DNA of 64,000 nt from Mortierella sp. BCC40632. Lineage: Eukaryota > Mortierellomycota > Mortierellomycetes > Mortierellales > Mortierellaceae. Below are positions 10,563 through 21,795 of this stretch, one piece after another. The notes beneath the pieces are model-generated. The model was not told the DNA's origin and did not search any database. It saw nothing but the letters and a program-made list of their open reading frames with translations. Position 1 is the first letter of the stretch. Every line of letters starts with the position of its first letter. Where the stretch lies: the NCBI GenBank assembly GCA_011634665.1, contig WAEK01000004.1, positions 1,785,501-1,849,500 on the forward strand, read 5' to 3'. A program made the translations under genes and the position numbers.

Positions 10563-11409
10563 TTACTCCTGCATTGCTGTTGATTCCTTTGAGGATTTGT
10601 CCGAGGCGATCGAATTGGCAAGACCTGCAGCGGCAGCACCAGCAACAGAGGCAGCCATCTTGGACATTTGATTAGGGTCGTGAAGACGCAAGATTTTGAT
10701 CCGCATCATCGAGTTGACATCACCATCCCACTCACGAAGAAGTTGGAGATTCTTTGCGCTGGTAAAGTCGGGGATTTCTACATTGATAGAGAAATCATGA
10801 GGGAAAAGGAAAGGAGGAGAAAGAGGTTAGATTGCGCTCTTATGTCTGTTTTGCAACTCCTTTGATGTGCATTTCGAGCCGAGGAGAGCTCGGAGAGAGA
10901 GAGAGTGATGCAAGGTTTCAGAGGGTAACATCAACTTGTCGTTCAATGGTGAGGGCGAAAAGACAGAGTGTATGTGTATGTGTTTTTGGAGAGTTGCGCG
11001 GATAGAGAAAAAAGAGAGACATACCGAATCCAGCAGCGTACTCCTGTCGTTCTCTGGCCATCAATGCTGTCAACAGATCCTCTCTAGAAGCCTTTGGGCG
11101 GGCCTTTCCAGGTCGGTGAAGGGCCAAAAGAGACTGATATTCCTCATTGTACCGAGCTAGATACTCTTCAATCAGCTCGTGGCACTGAGGTCGAGTAAGT
11201 GAGACAACATCCTCAGGGACCGCATGACGGAACCAAAGATGACGCTCCGTTCTGGAGTGAGCGTGAGCTGTGCGGTTCTTTTGACGTTGTTCAAGACGAT
11301 CCTTTCGAAGAACAACTCGAGTGATCTGCTGGGCTTTGCGAGAAGAAGGATGAATCATGTCCTTGTTTTTGATGGACTTCATCGTGTGCTTTTTGTTGTT
11401 GGACACCAT
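10563..11409 (-). CDS. TMA16: TMA16-like translation-machinery-associated protein
   Basis: Two exons on the minus strand (11409-11025, then 10777-10563) encode 199 aa. The donor is GTATGT, the acceptor TAG, and phase 1 is kept: AAGFG joins EIPDFTSAKNLQLLREWDGD. Family landmarks are IHPSSRKAQQITRVVLRKDR near the N-terminus, the central ELIEEYLARYNEEYQSLLAL helix, SREDLLTALMARERQEYAAG and the EIPDF..LREWDGD signature. Length matches the family (about 180-200 aa). Yeast and human TMA16 bind pre-60S ribosomal particles, so a role in ribosome biogenesis is expected. The N-terminus is very basic (NNKKHTMKSIKNKD), as usual. The Ala/Ser-rich tail (SVAGAAAAGLANSIASDKSS) looks lineage specific. Confidence 0.9.
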
Positions 11410-11812
11410 CTTGAAAAAGAATCCTACGAGACTGAAATGAGCTGTGGTGAAGGAACTGATCGATGCTGTGCCGACTATGAGATGTGTCCTGTGTAAAAGA
11501 GCGATCGATCCTGCTGATCTTGAAGAGGCATCGACTTCTTTTTCTTTTCTTTTGAAAAAAAAAAAAAAAAAAAGAGAGAGAGAGAAAGAGGGATAGAGAA
11601 GAGAAGTCACGTTGAGGCAAGGAAATAACGACTAGGGTCCGCGGTATGCTACAATGCTTCTACTTTCGACTCTCCTTCACCTCTTCCTCCTTCCTTCGCC
11701 TCTTTTATTCTTCCTTCAGCTCTCCTACTTTCCTTTATACTCTTTCACTTCCCTCTCACGGACTCTAATGAGGATCAAGGGTCTGTAGCCATTTCTTGAT
11801 CCCTCAGGGTAT

Positions 11813-12503
11813 CACCTAGAGATAATCCCTTCCACCCCCACCACTCCTATTTACTCTCAACGCATTGATGTCGCGAGCACAAGTTACCTAAACGGAACGA
11901 ATTATGATGTTCGTGGATTCGGAGCTAGGTGGACAAAGGACTCCCTCCCCCCAGTGGACACACCATTCAGGATCAGGTCGAATATTTCAGCAGCAGAAAA
12001 CTTTCTGCTTCTCAAGGAAGCAAGGCAGTGGATTGATATGGATATTGACAGAGAGATGAGTATTGGCGAAGAAATAGGGATGGACATGGAAGCAGGCGAG
12101 GAAGAAAAGGAGTACAAGGTCAAGGATTAAGGGATGGGATGGGTTGCGGATTTGGAGATAGATGTCTATCAATCTTCTCAACATGGAAGCGAAGCAAAAG
12201 GCATTATAATAACTCATGTTCAAGCATCGCCAATGGTGAGTTTATATGTATAGAAAAAAAAACAGGAAAAGCTCGTCGCCGAGAGGTCAGTGAGTGAGAA
12301 CGAAAGCTGGTTGCTTCCTCTCTGTAGCAAGTAAACCGACATTGAGAGTTACAACCGATGAGGAGCAGCTCGAGGGATTCTATGACGATAGTGAGCGACA
12401 ATTATGGAAGCGTCATGAGTGGTGGCGGAAAATGATCATTCAAGAAGAGTTACGCTATTTAGTAGACCGGTTTCCTAAGGTAGTGGGTGAATCAACAGCA
12501 TGA
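11813..12503 (+). CDS. Possible unrecognised gene, exon structure unresolved
   Basis: I do not recognise this. One plus frame is open from about 11789 to a TAA near 12128 and reads like protein: SYLNGTNYDVRGFGARWTKD, then AAENFLLLKEARQWIDMDID and an acidic tail. A second segment ends at a good GTGAGT donor (12236) and joins in phase at CTCTGTAG (about 12329) to an exon ending at the TGA of 12501-12503, with QLWKRHEWWRKMIIQEELRY then LVDRFPKVVGES. I could not link the first segment to the second: the stop near 12128 lies between them with no good donor before it. It could be one gene with a missed intron, two small genes, or a decayed one. An upstream ATG at 11646 starts a Ser/Phe-rich, mitochondrial-presequence-like stretch that does not connect cleanly. 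Confidence 0.35.
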
Positions 12504-13240
12504 AGAAAAAGGGAGAGAGCAGTGTCATTATTGATCGACTTCAGCCCAGTTAGCGAGACTGCCTACAAAAAAAAAGCACATCCGTTCGTTGATTTGCAAT
12601 CTTCGCTACGCAAATATGTTCGCTATATCTTTTTTGCCCTGAAAGACGTCTGCAGTGCTAGTTCGACTCAATATTACACATCCAAGAAACGTGAGCCAGA
12701 CCTACCCACCACTACTTCTACTAAAACGTACAATGTCTACCAGGATATCATGGCCGCCATAATATCGCAAGTATGTTTCGAGGTCTTTTAATGGACCAGC
12801 AGCGGCCTCTCTACCCTTAGTCTTGAGATATTCAAAAACGGCTCCCTTGGATGGGGAGTAGCTCCAGTAGCAGTAGCAGTGCGGAGGCAAGCAGTAGTTC
12901 CCAGGGACAAGCGCAAGGCCCAGGTTCCCACAAAAGACTATGCGTGCCAACCAGCTCACTTGCACAAACAGTCACAGTCGTCGTCGTCGGTGACAACTTC
13001 CTAAGCCTCGTACTCGCGCACCATCGCCACCATCTGGCACCCAGCTCCGTCTCTCTTTCTTCTCTTCCTCTTCCCATTTCTCCTTCTACACACCCCTCCT
13101 ACCACTCCTCCTTCCCACGCGTCATCCTCCTTGTCCTCATCTACCCCCCCTCCTCCTTCTGCACCACTTCTGTTTAGGGGCTCCCTATCTGTTTGCATCC
13201 TGAGTGAAACAGACTAAAGCGCATCCCCTCTGCCGGGCCC
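12504..13240. other. Intergenic; leader of the sirtuin gene
   Basis: C/T-rich leader (13030-13160) with no supported gene. A minus frame across 12702-12840 contains LKDLETYLRYYGGHDILVDI, which looks protein-like, but it has no recognised relative and overlaps plus-strand ORFs of equal length. Confidence 0.45.
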
Positions 13241-16200
13241 ATGTCACATCCTTTCATGTCACAGGCGTCCCAGCAACAGCAGGACCAGGACTCAAAGAGT
13301 ACTAGCATCCACAACTCTAGTCTTCAACCACCCATCGACATGGCCTACCATAACAGCCGCCCAGAGTCACCTGTGACCAGGAAACGTACCGAGGATAATG
13401 ACGATGATGACTCAACATTTGGCTGGGACGGTGGACACGAGCCGAACAGCGCGTCGGGCTCTCGCTCATTGCCTCCAACCAAAAGGTCCAAAACTTCACC
13501 TCCGCTCCTTCCAAAGACAGCAGGCAGTGGCGAGAGCTTGGACAGTTGCTCCCACGTCCATCTCGCCCACTCGTTTGACTCTTTGACCAACCCAAGCGAC
13601 TTGACTAAAGGTCACGAGGCAGCCCTCACTAAGGAAGGGCCCCTGCTCTCGCCCCGTGCACTGCCTATGCCTGATACCTTGCTAGGAGAGATACATCCGG
13701 CTTTGGCTCTCGAAACGCCCACTGCTTCTCTACCCACAAATACCGAACTCTATTCGCTGACATCCCAAACAACAATGATCACCACACTCTCTACCTCTGA
13801 AAAACGATATTCACCAGCAAGTGTCCACGACGACCTAGTCCAGTCCAAGGCTCGGAAACTAGATGACGGTGCAAGTACCCCTAGTAGTACGACCAACAGT
13901 AGCAGTAGTCGGCCTTTGTCACCACCTCTTCTTCACGGCTCCCCACCTTTGCTCTCTGCACCTTCTTCTTCCTTCCGAGCTCACTCTCCTCCCTTTTCTC
14001 GAAGTGCAACCGCAATCCTCGAGAGCTTTTCCAAACCTGGCGAAAATTCTCTGGACAACCTCCACTTGGGTACGCCGACCATCGGGTCCACTATGGCGGT
14101 GGAACGTGCGATGGGTGTGATCACGACCGCTGGATCGGCCGCTGGATCGAGGTTAACGAGTCCCGTGCCTAGCATGCCTAGAACCGTCGCCACGGCTGAT
14201 ATTTTTTCATCCTCAGAGATTGTCAAAGACGATGAGGAAGAGGAGGATAAAGATGATGATAATGACAACGACATGACAGCCATGCAAGCGGTTTCAGACG
14301 ACGAAGAGAGTTTTAGTGGCGGTTTGGCAGCAACCCTTCATGCAGGACCTCTAGGGATCGATGGTCATGACAGCCAAGAAGATGACCATGATGAGGAAGA
14401 AGAAAATGGTGACGATGATTCGGGCGAAGGCGAGCTGATAACAGATAGGCGCCATTTAAAATCAGATCAACACGATCCATCTCAGAGCGACGAAGAGGGC
14501 GACTACGATGGTCTTATTACGGTTGACGTGGATTCTGACGACGACGATTCATCCGTAAACGACGATGAAGACGACGATGGTGGCGAGCATGGACCCTTGC
14601 TGCTCGATAGTGATTCTGAAGAGAGTCCTTATCAAGACCCTGACCCACTTTGTGAAGATCGATTCACAGAAGAAGAGACCGATGTGATTCTTAATGAAGC
14701 AGTTCAACACGGTAAGAGAGAGAAGGGGAAAAAAGAGAGAGAGCCTTTCGGAGTTTGGATTATCAAAGAATGGATAACCGTCGATATATGCTTGGAGGAT
14801 CTAGTCACCCTGATTCCATCCTCTGACATGTGCGTGAAACACAGTTAAGCTGGCAATGATCATAGTTAGTCGGCTAGGAGCAGCTTTTTTTTTTTTTCTC
14901 AATTTGGTCTGGTTATTTGGGGAATATTAGGTGCAGGATATCTCATTCGGAACTATATTCGCACAGGCCGAGCTTCGGTCAAAAAGATGCTGCTGTTGAT
15001 TATGCCTGGAAAGGTACCTTGGATGATTTTTGAAGAAGAAGAAGAGGAAGAAAAAGAGGAAGAGGAAGAGGAAGAGGAAGAAAGAAAAAGAAAAAGAAAA
15101 AGAAAGAGCCTCGATTTAATAATCTCACCTAACCTGATCCTTTTTGACATCCTCCATTCATTACGCGAATCAAAAACACATACACTTCTATACTATCCCC
15201 CTCCCCCTCCTCTGTCACTTTCCTGCTTTTATAGCAACTAAAGATTCCGGAGAGTTTTACAGAGAGAGATTTGATCATTTCATTTTACACCCGCATGCAG
15301 AAATTCATCCTATCACGCAAGCGTCTTGCACATGTTCACTCACTGGAGCATGTGGTCCAACTCCTCAAGACATCACACAACATCATGGTCTTGACAGGTG
15401 CAGGAGTATCAGTCTCTTGTGGCATTCCCGACTTTCGATCCGAGGATGGTATCTATTCGCGACTCTCGGAATTTGAACTGGATGATCCTCAACAAATGTT
15501 TGATTTACGATTCTTTAAGGAACGACCTGAGGTGTTCTTTTCGTTTGCACGAGAGATCTTCCCGAGCAACTTTACGCCTTCGCCCTCGCATTATTTTATT
15601 CGACTCTTGGAAAAGAATGGACAGTTGTTGAGAAACTATACGCAAAACATTGATACGCTTGAACAAAAAGCCGGCATCGAAAGCGTCCTTCAATGTCATG
15701 GTAACTTACTCTCTTCTTTTTGGGGGTCTTTTTCACAGTGAATCAAACAACTAGAATGGGAACCTTGGTGGGATGTCGATACCATTCGGGGGGGTTTTTT
15801 TCTTGAGATTCACCAACTATTTCATTTTTCCTCTTCCGCTTTGCTTTGAATAGGCTCCTTTGCTACGGCCAGTTGCGTCGATTGTGGGCATCAGGTTCAA
15901 GGCAACGACATTGAAGAGTCAATCTTTAAGCAAGTCGTTGCTTATTGCAAAGTGTGCAGGACACCTACTCCACCTCCCAAGGCGAAATCCAAAGCCAAGA
16001 AAAGATCCAAAATGAATTTCGATTCAGACGATGATGAAGAGGATGAGAATTCGGATGATGAAAGAGCTAGACGGAATCGTGGATTGATGAAGCCCGATAT
16101 TGTATTCTTTGGAGAAAAGTTGCCCGATGCGTTTGACAGGAACTTGAACGAGGACCGTAAAAAAGTGGATCTGTTGATTGTCATTGGCAGTAGTCTTGAA

Positions 16201-17810
16201 GTAGCGCCTGTCAGCGATATTATGCGTAAGTGAAGCAAACATCCCGGGATGGGGAGAGGGTGCTGATGTATCACTCTGAAAGCTAACCTCTGTTTTTTTT
16301 TTTTTTTTGTCTGACTTGACTCGACCATCTACGGAATACAGAGCAACTACCGCACTCTGTGCCACAGATTCTGATTAACAGGACACCGAACCATATGATG
16401 GATTTCGATGTGCAATTACTTGGCAACTGTGATACCATTGTTGCAGAACTCTGCCGGATGGCTGGATGGGAGCTGCGCCATGAGAAACTGCCCAACGGCA
16501 CCTCGAACGTCCCAGATATGGACCTCCACACAAATTCAGATGGATCGGGACAAGGAGGACGTGCGGCATGGACTCTTGTGGAACCCAATACTTATCTATT
16601 TGAAGGGGCTGTTGTGTCCAAGAGTGACTATGCTCATATTGCAACACGGATACGACGAGTACAACCGGTCATGCCAGATGGAAGTATCATGCCATCGATT
16701 CTGAGCGATAGCGACAGTGATCACCATGATGGGGACGAAGAGGAGGAGGATGTGGTGGGCCTTGGACATATCCATAATGGCCATGATGGTGAGGAGGAAA
16801 GTGACGATGACAACCATAGCGACCGGGCAGAGAGTGAGCTGGAGGAAGACAGCCAACCAGTGAAGATCATTGATAGCGCGCAGGATGTTGAATCCGAAGT
16901 CGAGATTCAGGACGAGGATGAGGATCATATCATGTCATCTCAAGGGACAATGCATACCGACCGGATGTCGGTTGTTGATATGGATACGACTTCGCATTCT
17001 ACAGGATTCCATGGGATAGAATCAGAAGAACAAACATCCGAGATGGGTCTAGCGTCGGATGCGATGCGGGTCGATGCGGAGCAAATACCCCTGCCTTTGG
17101 AGACGAGTTTATTGAGTGGCAGCAACAGCAGCAGCAACAGCAGCAGCAAATCGGGCCACTTGATGCCTGATGGGATTGCAACGGGCACGACTGTGCCGCG
17201 GTCGGGCAGTATTTCCGAGATTCATCATGAGGGACTGTTGGCTCTTGGAGTGGAAGTGCCGTCGAACGAGAGTCCAGATATGACAGACCCAACAAAGGAC
17301 ACTCGATTGGCTCAAGGCAGTGGAGGAGTAGGGCGGGAAGAAGACGAGGAAGAGCTTCGGATTCGGGTCATGTTTACAGAAAAGATGCCCAAGGATCTTG
17401 GAGAGGAAGAAATGGTGTGCCCTATCGAAGGGTGTTCACAAGAAGACAAAAGATCCGAAGACGATACCTCCCCACTTTACCCGCATCGTTCTCATTCTCA
17501 TTCTCATCATCACCATCATCACCATCACCATCACTCTCCTTCTAGTCCAAGCAGGCGAGGATCGGGATCGAGCCAGGGACGAGGTCAAGGACGTTGTCCT
17601 AGTGTAGAGTTGGTTCCCATCTCCGAAGACTCTCAGCATGAAGAAGAGGAACAAAGCAGGAAAGATGAAGGGGAGGAGACAATAACGGTTGTAGGGACTA
17701 GTGAAAGGATCAAAGAAGCCATGACTTCACAAACCGCCTCAGGGTCAGAGGACTTGCAGCTGGGATTGACAAGGACTGTTGCTAATGAGGCTGAATCGTC
17801 CCAATCATAA
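13241..17810 (+). CDS. SIR2: Sir2-family NAD-dependent protein deacylase with long acidic extensions
   Basis: Five exons (13241-14711, 14931-15013, 15235-15700, 15854-16225, 16342-17810) give about 1286 aa with matching phases throughout; exon 2 could instead start at 14937. The catalytic core (about residues 530-840) shows the NAD-binding GAGVSVSCGIPDFRS, the TQNIDTLE motif, the catalytic His in QCHGSFATASC, a zinc site of two CxxC pairs (CVDC, CKVC), KPDIVFFGE, VIGSSLEV and ILINRTP. This is the class I (Sir2/SIRT1-like) pattern, acting on acetyl-lysine, usually in chromatin. The core is framed by a ~490-aa Ser/Asp/Glu-rich N-terminus and a ~430-aa acidic C-terminus with a His repeat (near 17506-17533). 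An extra Lys-rich then acidic insert sits after the second CxxC. Average Sir2 proteins are 350-750 aa, so this one is unusually long. The nuclear location is inferred. Confidence 0.9.
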
Positions 17811-18800
17811 CCCTAACGTTGCCATCTCTCTATTATCCGAGTTGTTTGGTCTGTTCTATATATATACTTTACCCTTTCTCTTCCTCTCTCTCTCTCACAC
17901 ACACACTCCCCCTATCTATCTAGCTAACTAGCTAGCTAGCTAGTTTTATGTAACAGCTTCTTAGAGGTCGACTGTCCATATAGTTTTCGTTCAAAAAGAA
18001 AGAAAGATAGAAAAAGCACGAGACTATTCGGTTGCTTGTTTGCGTGTATTCTTTTCTTTTTTCTTTTTCTTTTTCTTTTTTTTTTTTTTTTTTCGTATCA
18101 GCTCTGATATATTGGACCTCTCCTCCTCCTTTGCTCTATCCTAATCTAATCCTACCCCCCCCCCTTTTTTTACTACTCTGAAAAAAAAAAAAAAAAAAAA
18201 AAAATGGATCCTCCAATTTCAACAAATGAAAATCACTTTTTTTTTTCGTTCTTTTATTGCAGTCATGGGGAAGATATGTCAAATGAGGAAGACTGAGGAG
18301 AGTAACTTTTTTTTATTTTTTTTTGATTACTACTGAATAAGAACAAAAGCTACGGGGGGTAAGCGAAAAAATAGAGATCGGTGATGTGATGGTGGCGGTG
18401 GTGGTGGTAATAATGTTGGTGATGATTGATTGATTGATGATGTTTGGTAGTGGCGGCGGTGGTGGTGGAGGAGGAGGAGGAGGAGGAGAATAGAGAAAAA
18501 GAGAGAAAAAAGGGAAAAAAAAGGGTTTTGTCCTACGACCAGGTGGACATCAAACGAACAGGAGGTAACATAGTCATCACACGTAACATGGAAGAGAGCA
18601 AACAAACCAAAGAAAGAAAAATATACGAAAATACTAAAGCGAAAGAAAGAGAGCGCAAATTGAGGTAAAAGAGGAGAGAGAGAGAGAGAGAAAAGGGGGG
18701 GGATGGGGGGAGAGAGTCAGAGAAGTGTTGAGCGCAAGAAGAATAAAAGGAATCAAACAATCGAAAAAAGAAAGAAGAAAAAACGCCACGGATCGTGCTC
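17811..18800. other. Convergent intergenic spacer, low complexity
   Basis: Lies between the 3' ends of the sirtuin and the CRIB gene. It holds CT/CA repeats (17886-17906), a tetranucleotide TAGC run (17920-17944), T runs (18073-18092), an A run (18182-18204) and GGT/GGA trinucleotide repeats (18391-18490). No gene seen. Confidence 0.6.
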
Positions 18801-19922
18801 TCAGTGTGCTTGAATGGCGCCTGGACGGACAGCATAACGCTCAGTATTAGGCTAAAGGAGAGAAAAGAGAAGAAGAATTCTGTGAGCTATGATGGACTCT
18901 TTTGAAAGAACCATCAGAATGCAAAGAGAGGAAGAAAGAGAGTGAAAGGGAAAGAATCACGTACTGCGGTATATACATCGTCTCGGCCCTCGGCCTGGAT
19001 CGGGATGGTCTTGAGGGCGGGCAGGGGCGCGTTGGCGTCAAGCCGCAAACAGGCAGCGACCTCCATCATTTGGTTCTTGATCTTTTCGGGCTATTCAATA
19101 GATACATACAAAAGAGAGAGAGAGTGAGTGAGAAAGAAGAGATTACAACGATTGCCGAGGAGGAAGGAGAAAAAAAAGGGGGAGGCGAAAAAGAAGAGAG
19201 TTAAGGTTTGTGGATTTGACAGGTTCGCTGGGCAGAGTAGGGCAAAGCAGGGTTGAGAGTAAGGTAGGGTTGGGCTTGGCTTGGACTGGGCTGGACAGGG
19301 GGAGAGAGAAGAAGAAAAAAGGGGCCACGCGGGACAAGAGAGAGTGTACAAAGTACTCAAAGTGTTCACCACCGACTCGCTCTCTCTTTCTCTTTCTCTT
19401 TCTCTGTCTCTGTCTCTGTCTCTCGGTCTCTCACTGCCTCTCGCAAGAAAGTAACAAATGCAGATCGCCGTGTCTTCCTCGCCTGCATCTGCATGCGGAC
19501 GGAGGACACATCCAGAAGAGATGGACCGGGGCAGAGGAGAGAGGGTGCACAATGGGGCAAAAAGAGTGTGAAAAGGGTAGAAGGGAGAAGGGAAGAGAGA
19601 GAGAAAGAGAGAAGGAAGAGAAGAGAAGAGAGAGAGAACAACAAGGTCTTCTTCGCCTGGTGCGATCAGGAATAAAGCGAATGCACCCAGGTTCTTTGTT
19701 ACTTACGTCAATCTGTCCGCTGCGAACCTCACCTGCACCAATGTGCCCAGTATGCTAGAGGATATTTGGTATACAAAAAAAAGAAAAAAACAATCAGAGT
19801 CAGTCAAAATAAAACGTGGAGTCAACATTCAAAGATAGAAAGAGAGAGAAAGAGATACCGCTTTCCCCCCATCCGTCGTCCGTGCCCTGCTGTCCTCGCA
19901 CCGGTCCAGGGATTGGGGTACA

Positions 19923-19953
<31 letters not shown>

Positions 19954-20469
19954 GCACAGTCGGTGGTGTGGTGGTCCAATGGTCCAGATAATCGGAAATT
20001 CGGTCATCCATTCAAGGGGAAGAGCGGATGGGGGATGAAGAGAAAAGAGAGAAGAAAGGAAAAAAAAAAAAAAAAAAAAGGGAGAAAGAGGAGAATAGGG
20101 TCTCCACAAGAACCTCTTTTTTTGCATTACCCTAAAGTCGGAAGGCAGACTGATCAGGTTCTTGGAAATTACGACTTTACGCTTTCCGCCCTTTCCGCCC
20201 TTGGGGTCGAGTTTGAGCAAAAGCATGATCTTGGATGCCTTTTGTGCCTTTGGGCCCGGGGAGGATGGGGACGAGGAAGGAGAGGTTGCGCTCGGTCCAC
20301 CCGGTGCCCAAGCGCCACCGCGCATGGTGCTGTCTAGTGTTGTCAATGTGTTGGACCGAGGTTGGCGACCAGCTGTGGAAGAGGGCAACGGGGTGTTGGG
20401 TCCCACACCCTGCCAGCGTGGATCTGTTGGTGTATCGGATTTAAGCGACTTTGAGAGGAGAGCGCCCAT
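18801..20469 (-). CDS. Small CRIB-domain (Cdc42/Rac-binding) protein
   Basis: Four minus-strand exons, 20469-20131, 19754-19707, 19090-18965 and 18851-18801, all phase 0 with GT..AG introns, give 187 aa. The CRIB/PBD motif spans the first junction: ISKNLISLPSDFR joins HTGHIGAGEVRSGQID, matching the ISxPxxFxHxxHVG consensus that binds GTP-bound Cdc42/Rac. No kinase domain follows; after the motif come KNQMMEVAACLRLD and TIPIQAEGRDDVYT, and the protein ends. It therefore resembles stand-alone CRIB adaptors rather than PAK kinases. The N-terminal 90 residues are Ser/Pro/Gly-rich. The N-terminal MGALLSKS begins with Met-Gly and could be myristoylated, which would suit a membrane adaptor; this is inference. 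Exon 2 is only 48 nt. Confidence 0.8.
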
Positions 20470-21519
20470 GGTGTTTTTTTTTTTTTTTTCTATTTAGATT
20501 TTTGATATTTTTCGCTTTTTCTTGTTTCTTCCTTTTTCTTTTCCTTTGCTCTCCCGGAGGATTAAAAAAATGATAACGACAGAAACGGGAGAGTGAAGTA
20601 GAGTAAGATGAAAGAGATCGACCTGGGCAGGGGAGAGAGTGAAAGAGAAGGAGGAAAGGGGAGAAGGAGAAGGAGACGCAAACCAAATAATATACGTCTA
20701 CAAATACTTTTAAGAGAAAATGGGAGAGAGACAGAGAGACAGAGAGACAGAGAGACAGAGAGATAGGAAGAGAGAAAGAGAAAAAAATAGAGAAAAGAAG
20801 CCGCAGTGTGGCAGGGAATTGCTTGGACCAGGGGAGGAGCGAGGGAGGGAATCAATAAACGGGACGCAAGGATGTCCCGATGAGTTTTTGGACCTGCTTG
20901 GAGCGTGTGGATATTCAAGCCAGGGGAGAGGAAAGAGGGATGGAAGAGGAGACCAGGGCTTGTTGGAGGAGGAAGAGGGGAGAAAATGAGCGAAAGGGTC
21001 AAGCGTTGAGCCAGATGAGGTGGGTCCCGGGATTGGGAAGTGGGGGCAAATGACAGTTGGAACCGGGAAAGAACGCTGAAGTTGAGGGTAAGCGAGTGTG
21101 AGAGGTTACGAGAGTATGGGTAAGAGAGTGAGAGAGAGAAGAGAAAGAAGAAAGAGAAAGAAAGAGAGAGAGAGAGGAAGAGAGAGGAAAAAAAAAGAGA
21201 GGAAAAGGAACGACAGTGCTGGCCTGCATGGGCACGGTGCAGAGATACATTCACGGCTTGGCCGCTGCAATATGCAGAGAGACAGGCCGCTGACCAGACA
21301 CAGACACACAAGACAGCCAGGCACACGGGGCACAGTACACTGGCCTGACCTGACCTGCACACAAAAAAACAAGGCCCGACTGAAAATAGGAGGTGTGTGT
21401 GTGCCCTTTGGTCAGCAGTGTCCTCTTCTCTTTCTCTCCCGCACGCCCGATGACATCGCCTCTCCCCCCAGACACGCGGCGTTGGAGGCACGCGGTACGC
21501 CCAACTTTTCTTTTCTTTT

Positions 21520-21559
<40 letters not shown>

Positions 21560-21795
21560 TCCCCAACTCACCCATACTCTACTTTCGTGCGATCGACCAC
21601 CTTTTTTCTTTAATGGCTAGAACAAGGAGTAGTGTGTGTATGTGCTGCTTCGCCTTCTTTATTCTGCGTGGGCCGTGCTCTCTTTTTACCCTCGCGCAGC
21701 TCGTCGACGCAACAGGTTCAGTCGACCCTCTATCGACCGGATGACTGTAATTCGCAGAAAAAAAGAATGGCCAAGAACCAGCCTCAAGTCAGTCA
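20470..21795. repeat. GA/CT-rich spacer upstream of the CRIB gene
   Basis: Separates two minus-strand genes and serves as the CRIB promoter side. It is dominated by purine/pyrimidine repeats: GACA-type repeats about 20728-20765, GA-rich 21120-21190 and a CT repeat 21523-21557. The long minus ORF at 20562-21575 is a by-product of this composition (Ser/Leu/Phe-rich, no domain). Confidence 0.6.

Noticed and set aside
20562..21575. 337-aa minus-strand ORF
   Set aside because: Ser/Leu/Phe strings from CT microsatellites; no domain, and antisense frames are equally open.
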